This document shows, piece after piece, positions 18,228-26,205 of a stretch of 64,000 bases of DNA; the stretch's first letter is position 1; every line of letters starts with the position of its first letter. A model generated the notes under the pieces. The model was not told the origin of the DNA, ran no database searches, and saw only the letters and a program-made list of their open reading frames with translations. Origin of the DNA: an uncultured Flaviramulus sp. (GTDB taxonomy: Bacteria; Bacteroidota; Bacteroidia; Flavobacteriales; Flavobacteriaceae); contig CANLXL010000009.1 of the NCBI GenBank assembly GCA_947495125.1, positions 62,001 through 126,000 of the forward strand. Reading direction: 5' to 3'. The position numbers were made by a program, and so were the translations under genes.

Positions 18228-18866
18228 TTATTTTCCTCCAAAAAGACCGCCTAATAATCCTCCGAGTCCACCTTTCTTTTTATTACCTCCTAGTACCATA
18301 CCGGCAACATCATCAATCACGCTACCATCTCCGTCAGCATCGAGAATAGACTCTAAAAAACTTTGTTCCTGCTGTTTAGAATTACCACCAAGCAACCCAC
18401 CTAACAAACCTTCTATACCACTAGAGTTATTTACATTTTGCTGTCTGCTTTGTTTTCCTAAAACACCCATTAAAATTGGTGCGGCTACTTTAAGAATTTG
18501 TGCTACAGATCCGGCGTCCATACCAGCTTTTGCTCCCAATGCACTTTCTACATGCTGTTGTTTACCACCTAGAACGTGCCCAAGTATTTTACTACCATCT
18601 TCAATAACATTCGAATCGACTCCACCACCAAACAGGCCGCCTAAATTATCTAAAATACTACCATCGTGTTTACTATTTAATGCGCCTAGTAAGCCTTCTG
18701 CACCTTGTGGCGTAGAAGCATTTCTTTTCATGGCTTGCATTAATACTGGTAGCGCCATGGTTAAAACACTACTTGTTTTGTTTTCGTCCTGACCAGTTTG
18801 CCCAGCTACACCACTGATAATTGTTTTACCTAAGTCACTACCTAATAAGTCTAATATTCCTGCCAT
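18228..18866 (-). CDS. DUF937 (YidB-like) protein
   Basis: 212 residues, a cytoplasmic protein of the DUF937 family. Start MAGILDLLGSDLGKTIISGV, the tract SSVLTMALPVLMQAMKRNAS and a second related tract AQILKVAAPILMGVLGKQS (about residues 120-138) show the internal duplication typical of the family. The DADGDGSVIDD acidic segment could bind calcium. The C-terminus is Gly/Lys-rich with repeated GGLLGG units. No known function. Confidence 0.83.
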   Translation of the reverse strand: MAGILDLLGSDLGKTIISGVAGQTGQDENKTSSVLTMALPVLMQAMKRNASTPQGAEGLLGALNSKHDGSILDNLGGLFGGGVDSNVIEDGSKILGHVLGGKQQHVESALGAKAGMDAGSVAQILKVAAPILMGVLGKQSRQQNVNNSSGIEGLLGGLLGGNSKQQEQSFLESILDADGDGSVIDDVAGMVLGGNKKKGGLGGLLGGLFGGK

Positions 18867-18910
18867 ATGTATTAATTTTAATTGTGTTTATAATTTGATT
18901 GATCAATGTA

Positions 18911-18941
18911 CAAAAAAGTCCTAACATTTATAGTTAGGACT
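18911..18941 (-). terminator. Leftward intrinsic terminator downstream of serA
   Basis: A 9-bp stem AGTCCTAAC (18917-18925 with 18933-18941) with a seven-base loop, followed on the minus strand by six T's (18916-18911). It lies about 240 bases beyond the serA stop codon, so the serA message probably carries a long 3' tail, and it sits before the DUF937 gene. The space between (18942-19179) has no gene I can support. Confidence 0.75.
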
Positions 18942-19101
18942 CGATTAGACTGTTTGGGTCACATTTTATTAGTGAAACTTAATTTTTAAAATTTTGCAAA
19001 GTATAATATTTTTAAATTGATAGTTGAACTAATCCCGCAGTTTTAGCAGGATCTTCACGTTTAACACCTCAAAGGCTGCTCTTTAGTACTTTATTTGAAA
19101 A

Positions 19102-19185
19102 AATCTCTAGCCATGTCTTGAGACATTCGCTGAATTCAACTTTCAAATGATTCTAAAATAGACATTCAGAGGGGAATCTCTAGCC
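19102..19185. repeat. 11-bp direct repeat at the serA 3' end
   Basis: AATCTCTAGCC occurs at 19102-19112 and again at 19175-19185, where it covers the serA stop codon. It could mark a small duplication or the scar of a lost insertion. No integrase or transposase is near. Confidence 0.5.
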
Positions 19186-20130
19186 TAAAATACTTATTAT
19201 CTGAGAGGCCAATTCGGTACCGATTCTATCTTGAGCTTCATTTGTTGCAGCTCCGGTATGCGGTGTTAATGACAACGACGGATTCATTAATAACTGAATT
19301 TCAGGTTTAGGTTCTTTTTCAAAAACATCTAAGGCTGCTCTTGCAACTTTTCCGGTTTCGATAGCTTTTACCAAGGCTACCTCATTGACTACTCCGCCTC
19401 GGGCTGCATTGGCCATAATGACACCATCTTTCATCATGTTAAATTCTGCTTCGTCTATAACATATTCTTTTTGAGCAGGAACATGTAAGGTTAAAAAGTC
19501 TGCCTGTTTTAATACGTCCTCTTTAGAAATGGTTTTTATATTGAAGTTAATTTTTTGTCCGTCGAAAAAGCTCAATTCGAGATTGGCTTCATCAAGAAAA
19601 GGATCGAAAGCAATAACTTCCATACCGGCTCCAAGAGCGACTTTGGCTGTCGCTTGTCCAATTCGGCCAAAGCCCAAAACACCTAAAGTTTTTCCTTTTA
19701 ACTCCGTTCCTTTGGCATATGCTTTCTTTAAGCCTTTAAAATTACTATCTCCTTCTAAGGGCATATCTCTATTAGAATTATGTAAAAAACGAGCTAAGCC
19801 ATATAAGTGACCAAATACCAATTCTGCAACCGAATGCGAGGACGCTGCTGGCGTATTGATTACAGAAAGACCTTTTCCTCTGGCGTATTCTACATCAATA
19901 TTATCCATACCTACACCTCCACGACCAATAATTTTTAAGCCCGGACAAGCATCGATAAGGTCTTTACGCACTGTAGTAGCACTACGTACAAGTAACACAC
20001 TAATGTCTTTTTCGTTAATGTAGTTTTCTAATTGCTCTTGGGCCACGGTAGTTGTAATAACTTCGTAACCACCTTTTTCTAAGGCGTCAATACCGCTTTG
20101 AGAAATACCATCGTTTGCTAATACTTTCAT
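19180..20130 (-). CDS. serA: D-3-phosphoglycerate dehydrogenase (D-2-hydroxyacid dehydrogenase)
   Basis: 316 residues, the short form without a regulatory ACT domain. It should oxidise 3-phosphoglycerate with NAD to start serine synthesis. Visible are the catalytic Arg region (LLVRSATTVRKDL), the NAD motif VLGFGRIGQATAKVALGAGM (about 153-172), NAARGGVVNE and the catalytic His in LTPHTGAAT. The neighbouring serC supports the assignment. A 7-bp tandem repeat lies directly before its start. General D-2-hydroxyacid dehydrogenase activity cannot be excluded from sequence alone. Confidence 0.93.
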   Translation of the reverse strand: MKVLANDGISQSGIDALEKGGYEVITTTVAQEQLENYINEKDISVLLVRSATTVRKDLIDACPGLKIIGRGGVGMDNIDVEYARGKGLSVINTPAASSHSVAELVFGHLYGLARFLHNSNRDMPLEGDSNFKGLKKAYAKGTELKGKTLGVLGFGRIGQATAKVALGAGMEVIAFDPFLDEANLELSFFDGQKINFNIKTISKEDVLKQADFLTLHVPAQKEYVIDEAEFNMMKDGVIMANAARGGVVNEVALVKAIETGKVARAALDVFEKEPKPEIQLLMNPSLSLTPHTGAATNEAQDRIGTELASQIISILG

Positions 20131-20136
20131 TTATAT

Positions 20137-20183
20137 AAGTTAAAAGTTAAAAGTTAAAAGTTAAAAGTTAAAAGTTAAAAGTT
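20137..20183. repeat. Seven-base tandem repeat in the serC-serA spacer
   Basis: Six perfect copies of AAGTTAA (20137-20178) plus a partial seventh. The array begins seven bases before the serA ATG on the minus strand, thus within its translation-initiation leader. Copy number changes by slippage could affect expression; this is inference. Confidence 0.9.
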
Positions 20184-20246
20184 TCTGGAACTATGTATAA
20201 TTTAACTTTTGATTAAATTTTATTTTTCATTTGAGTAAGCATCTGC

Positions 20247-20264
20247 TCCCGATAACTATCGGGA
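20247..20264. repeat. Palindromic element in the serC-serA spacer
   Basis: TCCCGATAACTATCGGGA is a near-perfect palindrome (arms TCCCGATA and TATCGGGA). Very similar palindromes are, to my recollection, scattered between genes in many flavobacterial genomes. Only this copy was found in the window. Confidence 0.6.
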
Positions 20265-20291
20265 CTGCAACTAATTACAGCAAACTCTTTT

Positions 20292-21356
20292 TTATGCTTT
20301 ACTTTCTAATTCACTCATTATTTCTACTAAGGCCTTTACGCTATCTAATGGCAAAGCATTATACATAGAAGCTCTATAACCCCCAACACTTCGGTGTCCG
20401 TTTAAACCATTAATTCCTCCTTCTTTCAACATGGTTTCAAAAGTTTCTTTTAGATTTTCGTTTTCCAAGGTAAATGTGGCATTCATATTAGAACGATCTT
20501 CTTTTGTTGAAAACCCTTTAAATAAAGGATTTAAATCAATTTCAGAATACATTAAACGCGCCTTTTTATCGTTAATTTCTTCGATGGCTTGGATACCTCC
20601 AAGGTTTTTTAACCATTCTAAAGTTAACATGGACGTGTAAACAGCAAAAACAGGAGGGGTGTTAAACATACTTCCTTTACTTATATGCGTCTTGTAGTCC
20701 ATCATCGATGGGATTTTGCGTGAGACTTTCCCTAGAATATCTTCTTTAATGACAACTAATGTTGTTCCGGCAGGCCCCATATTCTTTTGAGCACCAGCAT
20801 ATATTAAATCGAACTTCGAAAAATCTAGCTGACGGGAAAAAATATCACTACTCATATCACATACTAATGGAATATCGCATTTTGGAAAGGATTTCATTTG
20901 AGTTCCAAAAATGGTATTATTCGATGTACAATGGAAGTAATCGTAATCTGAAGGAATATCATAACCTTTGGGAATATAGTTAAAGTTCGCATTTTTAGAT
21001 GATGCTACTTCGTAAATGTCGTCATAAATTTTAGCTTCCTTTATGGCTTTATCTGCCCAGGTTCCGGAATTTAAATAGCCTGCTCTTTTTTCCAAAAGAT
21101 TTAAAGCTACCATTAAGAATTGGGTACTTGCCCCACCTTGTAAAAATAAAGCTTTGTATCCTTTACCTTCTAAACCAAGTAACTCTAAAGCTAAAGCTCT
21201 TGCTTTTTCCATAATATCCACAAAAGCTTTACTTCTATGAGATATTTCAATTAAAGATAAACCGCTGTTATCTAATTCTACGACAGCCTCTGACGCTTTT
21301 TTTAAGACTTCCTGAGGTAAAATACATGGCCCAGCACTAAAGTTATGTTTTTTCAT
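20292..21356 (-). CDS. serC: Phosphoserine aminotransferase
   Basis: 354 residues, class V PLP-dependent aminotransferase converting 3-phosphohydroxypyruvate and glutamate to phosphoserine; also used in pyridoxine synthesis. The start KKHNFSAGPCILPQEVL, the LQGGASTQFLMV phosphate-binding segment, the PLP lysine in LIYAGAQKNMGPAG (about residue 190) and the C-terminal NGHRSVGGYRASMYNALP are characteristic. It precedes serA on the same strand by 161 bases, a spacer containing the palindrome and tandem repeat, and probably shares its transcript. Confidence 0.97.
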   Translation of the reverse strand: MKKHNFSAGPCILPQEVLKKASEAVVELDNSGLSLIEISHRSKAFVDIMEKARALALELLGLEGKGYKALFLQGGASTQFLMVALNLLEKRAGYLNSGTWADKAIKEAKIYDDIYEVASSKNANFNYIPKGYDIPSDYDYFHCTSNNTIFGTQMKSFPKCDIPLVCDMSSDIFSRQLDFSKFDLIYAGAQKNMGPAGTTLVVIKEDILGKVSRKIPSMMDYKTHISKGSMFNTPPVFAVYTSMLTLEWLKNLGGIQAIEEINDKKARLMYSEIDLNPLFKGFSTKEDRSNMNATFTLENENLKETFETMLKEGGINGLNGHRSVGGYRASMYNALPLDSVKALVEIMSELESKA

Positions 21357-21431
21357 TTTTGAGTTAAATTTAAAGAAGCAAAGTTGCTAATTAATTGGAG
21401 ATTAAACGTTATAAAATCGATAATTTTTAAG

Positions 21432-22490
21432 CTATATTTCTAATAAAAATTCAATAGAATTGATGTCATCTGCATAATCCCAAAGTTGAGGTTTTTGCGT
21501 TGCTCCAAATTCAATCTCATTTTCCAGAATTCCTTTTGAAACAATACATTGGATCTGATCCTTTTTGGTGTCCAATTTTTCCTTCAGTATCTCAAGCGAA
21601 TCGTAGTGTTCATAAAACACTGTTGCAATGGGAGAAGCCAAGCTTTCATCTTCCTTGATCATTAAAAACCCATTTTCAAGCATCTCAAATTCACTCATTA
21701 AATATACGGCCTTATTATAGTCATAATTATTCGCATATTTGGCTTTGTTAATTATAGGATGCCAATGGTAAACAGCTTCAAAGAAAAGATCAAAATTATA
21801 ACCTTTTGGAACAAAAAGCTTTGATACATTTCTGCATCCTAAACCATAATATCTAAAAATATCTTCAGAAAGATTTTTAAGATCATCCGGGGTTTCTTTA
21901 CCAGTCAAAACGGCCACAGAATTCCGGTTATTCCTAATAATCGAGGTTTTACCCTTAAAGTAATATTCAAAATAGCGCGCCGTATTGTTACTGCCGGTAG
22001 CAATAACAGCATCAAAGTTTTCAATGTTATTTTCGGTGAATGCTATGGTGCCTTTAAACCCGATCTCAACGTACTCCAAATATTTAGCTAAATAAGGAAG
22101 TAAATGTTTATCGTTTGATGATTGTTTAACCAATACATGATGCCCGGATATTAAAACCGCAAGAAAATCATGAAAACCAACTAAAGGAATATTTCCTGCC
22201 ATAATTATGGCAACTTTTTTAGGCTTCGTATGATTTAGGTTATAGGTTCTTAACCATGTGTTTAAATGTTCATGAGATAAAGATGTTGCCCATCCCTTAA
22301 CTGCAAATGCGATATTCTCTTGCGTAAACCAACCATTATGTTCTTCCGCCAATTTCAGTTGATGTTTAAAACCATCGAAGAATACATCGTTATGTTCCAC
22401 ATTATCTTTTTTTTGGATAACTTCATTAGAAAATTGACTTAAAAAATCTCCTAATTTTACAAAAGCGTTAATTCTTTGTTCTAAATTCAT
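21432..22490 (-). CDS. Acyl-CoA reductase, LuxC-like
   Basis: 352 residues from ATG 22490. The longer reading from 22553 would run through the divergent promoter elements and adds a basic, unlike-family N-terminus, so the shorter start is preferred. Landmarks are KKVAIIMAGNIPLVGFHDFL, VIATGSNNTARYFEYYF, and the catalytic cysteine region YYGLGCRNVSKLF (aldehyde-dehydrogenase superfamily). LuxC proteins reduce activated fatty acyl groups to aldehydes with NADPH; the substrate here is unknown. Placement next to the dicluster ferredoxin and serC-serA is a common flavobacterial arrangement. Confidence 0.88.
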   Translation of the reverse strand: MNLEQRINAFVKLGDFLSQFSNEVIQKKDNVEHNDVFFDGFKHQLKLAEEHNGWFTQENIAFAVKGWATSLSHEHLNTWLRTYNLNHTKPKKVAIIMAGNIPLVGFHDFLAVLISGHHVLVKQSSNDKHLLPYLAKYLEYVEIGFKGTIAFTENNIENFDAVIATGSNNTARYFEYYFKGKTSIIRNNRNSVAVLTGKETPDDLKNLSEDIFRYYGLGCRNVSKLFVPKGYNFDLFFEAVYHWHPIINKAKYANNYDYNKAVYLMSEFEMLENGFLMIKEDESLASPIATVFYEHYDSLEILKEKLDTKKDQIQCIVSKGILENEIEFGATQKPQLWDYADDINSIEFLLEI

Positions 22491-22497
22491 CCTACAT

Positions 22498-22528
22498 TTG
22501 GTTATGAATGGTTTTGGCTTTATTTTTG
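22498..22528 (+). promoter_or_regulatory. Promoter of the ferredoxin gene
   Basis: TTG (22498-22500), 20 bases, then TATTTTTG (22521-22528) match the Bacteroidota -33 and -7 elements. The leader to the ATG at 22587 would be about 50 bases. Confidence 0.65.
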
Positions 22529-22534
22529 CGACTG

Positions 22535-22542
22535 CAAATTTA
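22535..22542 (-). promoter_or_regulatory. -7 promoter element of the acyl-CoA reductase gene
   Basis: On the minus strand TAAATTTG matches TAnnTTTG, 45 bases before the preferred start at 22490. It lies back to back with the ferredoxin promoter, only six bases away, so the polymerase sites overlap. Confidence 0.45.
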
Positions 22543-22586
22543 AGCAAACTCAAACAGAGTTCTTAAATTTTAAAAGATAAAATGCT

Positions 22587-22940
22587 ATGGCAATTATAAT
22601 AACAGATGAATGTATTAATTGCGGTGCTTGCGAACCCGAGTGCCCAAACACTGCAATATATGAAGGTGCTGATGATTGGCGCTATAAAGATGGTACGAGT
22701 TTAAACGGTACTGTAGTTTTAACCAATGGTACTGAAGTAGATGCCGATGAAGCGCAGGAACCTGTAAGTGATGAGATTTATTATATTGTACCGGATAAGT
22801 GCACGGAATGTAAAGGGTTTCATGATGAACCTCAGTGTGCTGCCGTGTGCCCTGTAGATTGCTGTGTTCCTGATGAAGATGTTGTTGAAACGGAAGAAGA
22901 GCTTTTAGCAAAACAACGCTTTATGCATCCTGATGGATAA
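22587..22940 (+). CDS. Dicluster 4Fe-4S ferredoxin
   Basis: 117 residues, a low-potential electron carrier. The first cluster motif [12 protein letters not shown] (9-20) and the second [22 protein letters not shown] (about 73-94, with the wide spacing of this ferredoxin type) each supply three close cysteines plus one exchanged. A roughly 50-residue insert between the clusters and the acidic C-terminus are usual in Bacteroidota. Its divergent neighbour is the acyl-CoA reductase; electron exchange between them is only a guess. Confidence 0.95.
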   Translation: MAIIITDECINCGACEPECPNTAIYEGADDWRYKDGTSLNGTVVLTNGTEVDADEAQEPVSDEIYYIVPDKCTECKGFHDEPQCAAVCPVDCCVPDEDVVETEEELLAKQRFMHPDG

Positions 22941-22951
22941 TTGTTAGAAGT

Positions 22952-23006
22952 TTAACGATATAAAAAAATCCTGGGCTCGTAGCTTGGGATTTTTTTATAT
23001 CGTTAA
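22952..23006 (+). terminator. Very long hairpin terminator after the ferredoxin gene
   Basis: A perfect 20-bp stem (22952-22971 with 22987-23006) whose inner 15 bases also pair through six mostly wobble pairs, leaving the loop CGT. The right arm contains seven T's after GGGA, as expected of an intrinsic terminator. Confidence 0.85.
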
Positions 23007-23097
23007 TTTGTAATTTATTACATGTCGTTTCGTTTTTTTTATTACATAAAACAAAAGAAAATGAATTTTAGAAATGGCAGTTTGATTCAGTTTTAAT

Positions 23098-23664
23098 ATG
23101 ACTTTTTTAGAATTTTATAATACGATTTTAAACATATCTTATTCGTCGTATAACGAGTTACCATATCTCGTAAGGAAAGTTCATTTCAAAAAAGGTGATA
23201 TCATTACAGATTACGACCAAATAGAACCTCATGTTTATTTTATAAATAAGGGTATTGTTGAGTTGGTTATAAAAAGTTATATGACTGAAAAGGTTCTCGA
23301 TTTCTTTTTTGAAAATGAAATGGTATCGTCGTTAACCTCTTTTTTAACTCAAAACCCATCCGACGTACAAATGTTGGCATTAACCGATTGTGAATTAGAA
23401 ATGATTTCCTTTAATGAACTACAACAGGCTTATAAAAACTCTCCGGACGCTAATAAACTTGGACGTATAGTAATAGAACAAGCTTATATTAGAAAAGCGA
23501 CAAGAGAAAAAGATTTTTTAGCTAAAACGGCAGAAGAGCGTTACATGGAAATGTTTCAAACACATGCTAAATACATTTCTAATATTCCGGTTAACAAAAT
23601 TGCTAAATATTTAGGAATTCATCCGGAAAGTTTAAGTAGAATTAGAAAGAAATTAAATTCCTAA
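23098..23664 (+). CDS. Crp/Fnr-type transcriptional regulator
   Basis: 188 residues. A cyclic-nucleotide-binding-type beta-barrel (about 20-115; FKKGDIITDYDQIEPHVYFI, FFENEMVSSLTSFL) precedes a long helix and the C-terminal helix-turn-helix (IPVNKIAKYLGIHPESLSRI, about 161-180). Residues for cAMP binding are not clearly conserved, as in most Bacteroidota members, so the ligand is unknown. No iron-sulfur cysteines. The fatty-acid-hydroxylase gene follows 76 bases later with its own promoter element, so control of it is possible but unproven. Confidence 0.88.
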   Translation: MTFLEFYNTILNISYSSYNELPYLVRKVHFKKGDIITDYDQIEPHVYFINKGIVELVIKSYMTEKVLDFFFENEMVSSLTSFLTQNPSDVQMLALTDCELEMISFNELQQAYKNSPDANKLGRIVIEQAYIRKATREKDFLAKTAEERYMEMFQTHAKYISNIPVNKIAKYLGIHPESLSRIRKKLNS

Positions 23665-23707
23665 CATAGGTCAATCGTAATTTTTAGTTTGTCTTTTGAG
23701 TAGCAGT

Positions 23708-23715
23708 TAGTTTTG
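23708..23715 (+). promoter_or_regulatory. -7 promoter element of the 23741 gene
   Basis: TAGTTTTG matches TAnnTTTG, 25 bases before the ATG; a TTG at 23689-23691 is 16 bases upstream. Confidence 0.45.
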
Positions 23716-23740
23716 CCTCTCAAATTTTAAATTAATAATT

Positions 23741-24517
23741 ATGGAAAATGTTATCAATCAACTACCATCTCCAACTGCTATTTTGTTGGATCCTATTTCA
23801 TTAATCGTTTATGCAATTTTTGGAGGATTATTCCTATGGGAATCCTTGTTCCCGGCGAGAGAGTTACCAAAAATAAAATTCTGGAAACTGAGAGGGTTTA
23901 TCTTTTTTATAGTTTACATGCTTCTAACTACCTACTTCCCATTGCTTTGGGATGGCTTTTTTACCTCTTATCAATGGATTGACCTAAGTCATTTAAACAT
24001 GGTAATTCAAATTATTCTTGGAGTGGTTTTGTTTGAATTGGTACAATATGGCTGGCATATTAGTATGCATAAATCGGATTTTTTATTTAGAGTATCCCAT
24101 CAAATACACCATAGTGCTGAACGCTTAGATGTGTCTAGTGCTTTTATGTTTAGCATTAACGATATGATAGGATTATCCCTTGTGGGTTCAATTACTTTTG
24201 CATTCTTAATGGGATTAAGCCCCCAGGCCATTACTATTATCATTCTATCTCTTACTTTTTTAGGAGTTTTTCAGCATGCCAATATTAAAACACCGCGATG
24301 GATCGGGTACATTATCCAGAGACCAGAAAGTCATACACTTCATCATGCCAAAGGGATACATAAATATAATTATACAGATTTACCGATTATTGATATGATT
24401 TTTGGCACTTATAAAAACCCTAAAACTTATAGGCACGAAACGGGTTATTATTTAGGTGCTTCTAACCGCATTTTGGATATGTTATTATTCAGAGATATTA
24501 CAGACTCGAAAAAATAA
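23741..24517 (+). CDS. Sterol desaturase / fatty acid hydroxylase family protein (1 of 3)
   Basis: 258 residues with four or five membrane helices. The di-iron histidine clusters typical of the family are visible: HISMH (about 108-112), HQIHH (122-126) and HTLHH (about 201-205). Family members hydroxylate or desaturate lipid chains using O2. This copy ends soon after the last His cluster, unlike the two other copies in the window, so it belongs to a different subfamily. First gene of a rightward group with the M43 protease, methyltransferase and second desaturase. Confidence 0.9.
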   Translation: MENVINQLPSPTAILLDPISLIVYAIFGGLFLWESLFPARELPKIKFWKLRGFIFFIVYMLLTTYFPLLWDGFFTSYQWIDLSHLNMVIQIILGVVLFELVQYGWHISMHKSDFLFRVSHQIHHSAERLDVSSAFMFSINDMIGLSLVGSITFAFLMGLSPQAITIIILSLTFLGVFQHANIKTPRWIGYIIQRPESHTLHHAKGIHKYNYTDLPIIDMIFGTYKNPKTYRHETGYYLGASNRILDMLLFRDITDSKK

Positions 24518-24533
24518 CCTTCAAAAGATAGAT

Positions 24534-25442
24534 ATGAAAAAGGTAGTTTATGGTTTAAGTACCATTTTAGGCATTGCAATTTTGCTAGCTTCATGTTCAA
24601 CGGATGATAGTCAAGATAATTTAGTCCCTGATGATGACGTGTTTTACCTTCCGGTGGTTGTTCATGTGATGCACAAAGGTGAAGCTATAGGTGAAGGAGC
24701 AAACCTCTCTGAGGAACGTATTAAGAGGCAAATCGAAATACTCAATGAAGATTTTAGAAGAAAAAAAGGAACCAGAGGCTATAATAATCACCCGGATGGA
24801 GGTGATTCTAAGATAGAGTTTGTATTAGCAAAACAAGATCCAAATGGTAACCTTACCAATGGTATAAATAGAATTGATAAAAATAAAGTAAATGTGCCAA
24901 ATATGGGGTATAATCCAAATCATTATGCACGGTACGCCTATTGGAATACGAATCAGTATATTAATATTTGGACCACAGACTTACCCGAATCATCAATATG
25001 TTTAGCCCTTGGTTTATCTACAGGGCCAGGGACCGATTTACCGGGATCATATTTGCTATCAATTCCAGGACCTCATGATAGTGATGGCATTATAATTAGT
25101 CGGTATCATTTTGGAGAATCAAATATTGATTGTCAAGCAAAGTATGGAAGAACTTTAACGCACGAAATGGGGCACTATTTGGGACTATTACATCCTTGGG
25201 CAGGCGGTGATTGTGAAACTAATGATTACTGCGACGATACTCCCGCTGTAGATAAGCCAGTATATAGCATTCCTTTTAAAGGATGTGCAGGAGAGCCGGT
25301 AATGATTAATAATTATATGAATTGGTCTGATGATGAATTGATGAATATGTTTACAAACGATCAAATTCTCAGGATGCATTATGTTTTAAAAAACCATCAA
25401 GGTCGCAATGCTTTATTATTTAGTCCGGCACTTAAACCTTAA
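24534..25442 (+). CDS. M43-family (pappalysin-like) zinc metalloprotease lipoprotein
   Basis: 302 residues from ATG 24534, 17 bases after the desaturase; the open frame extends upstream to 24456 but only this ATG gives a lipoprotein signal (ILGIAILLASCSTDD, lipidation at the Cys). The zinc motif HEMGHYLGLLH fits HExxHxxGxxH, and MNNYMNW-like sequence IMNNYMNWSDDELM is the Met-turn region (NYMNWSDD). A cysteine-rich loop DCETNDYCDDTP lies between. M43 enzymes cleave proteins outside the cell; the target is unknown. Probably co-transcribed with the flanking genes. Confidence 0.92.
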   Translation: MKKVVYGLSTILGIAILLASCSTDDSQDNLVPDDDVFYLPVVVHVMHKGEAIGEGANLSEERIKRQIEILNEDFRRKKGTRGYNNHPDGGDSKIEFVLAKQDPNGNLTNGINRIDKNKVNVPNMGYNPNHYARYAYWNTNQYINIWTTDLPESSICLALGLSTGPGTDLPGSYLLSIPGPHDSDGIIISRYHFGESNIDCQAKYGRTLTHEMGHYLGLLHPWAGGDCETNDYCDDTPAVDKPVYSIPFKGCAGEPVMINNYMNWSDDELMNMFTNDQILRMHYVLKNHQGRNALLFSPALKP

Positions 25443-25450
25443 GTTAGATA

Positions 25451-26089
25451 ATGAATAGTGAATTTGGAAATAACGCTATACGCGGACCTATAAATGCTTT
25501 TATATTTAATGCATTATCAGGTTACATGAACAGGATGTTTGGAGCATCAAAACGACGACTTTTTAAAAACCATCCGGAAACGGTTGTTGAAATCGGCACG
25601 GGAGCCGGGGCTAATATGAGATATTTAAGAAGAGGGACAAAGTTAATTGCTATAGAACCCAATATTTATATGCACGAAAACCTTAAGAAAAGCGCAAATC
25701 AATATGAAATAAACATTGAGATAAAAACACTTACGGGAGAATCTATAGATTTACCGGATAATTCATGTGATTTTGTGGTATCTACTTTGGTTTTGTGTTC
25801 AGTAAATAAACCAGAACAGTGCATTGCTCAAATAAAAAGGATACTAAAACCGTCAGGGAGCTTTATTTTTATTGAACATGTAAAAGCAAATGAGAAATCC
25901 CTTTTAAGTCTGATTCAAAACGTAATGCATAAGCCATGGCATTGGTTTTTTGAAGGCTGCCATACAAATCGAGATACCAAACAATTATTAGAATTAGCTG
26001 GCTTTAGTAAGTTGGAGCTAACAAGTTATAATTTATATTCGCCCTTTCTACCAATTATTCCACAAATTCGCGGACGAGCCATTAAATAA
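25451..26089 (+). CDS. METTL7-like SAM-dependent methyltransferase
   Basis: 212 residues, class I methyltransferase. The SAM site is VVEIGTGAGANMRYL (about 38-52) with the acidic residue in LIAIEPNIYMHENL. The stretches FVVSTLVLCSVNKPEQCI, FIFIEHVKA, the HWFFEGCHTNRDT segment and the IPQIRGRAIK end closely follow the animal METTL7A/B (TMT1A/B) alkyl-thiol methyltransferases, which are otherwise membrane-bound; here there is no clear N-terminal anchor. Nine bases after the protease and about 115 before a sterol desaturase, so a lipid- or thiol-related role is plausible. The substrate is not established. Confidence 0.85.
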   Translation: MNSEFGNNAIRGPINAFIFNALSGYMNRMFGASKRRLFKNHPETVVEIGTGAGANMRYLRRGTKLIAIEPNIYMHENLKKSANQYEINIEIKTLTGESIDLPDNSCDFVVSTLVLCSVNKPEQCIAQIKRILKPSGSFIFIEHVKANEKSLLSLIQNVMHKPWHWFFEGCHTNRDTKQLLELAGFSKLELTSYNLYSPFLPIIPQIRGRAIK

Positions 26090-26205
26090 TTGGTTACAAA
26101 AGCCGGAAGGATCGATCTAAGATTTTTTTGTCGAATTAAAAAGTTATAAATTTCCATCATAATACACAACGGGTTAGATTAAAAACTTGATTAAGACATT
26201 TAAAT

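Noticed and set aside
18220-18792. Rightward frame of 190 codons opposite the DUF937 gene
   Set aside because: Very Pro/Ser/Cys-rich low-complexity translation that mirrors the Gly-rich coding strand; no start context and no family resemblance.
19102-19185. Direct repeats as attachment sites of a mobile element
   Set aside because: Only 73 bases apart, no integrase and no tRNA nearby.
20137-20183. Tandem 7-mers as a CRISPR array
   Set aside because: Units are contiguous with no spacers, and no cas genes are present.
24456-24533. Upstream extension of the M43 protease
   Set aside because: Overlaps the end of the desaturase gene and would hide the lipoprotein signal; ATG 24534 fits better.
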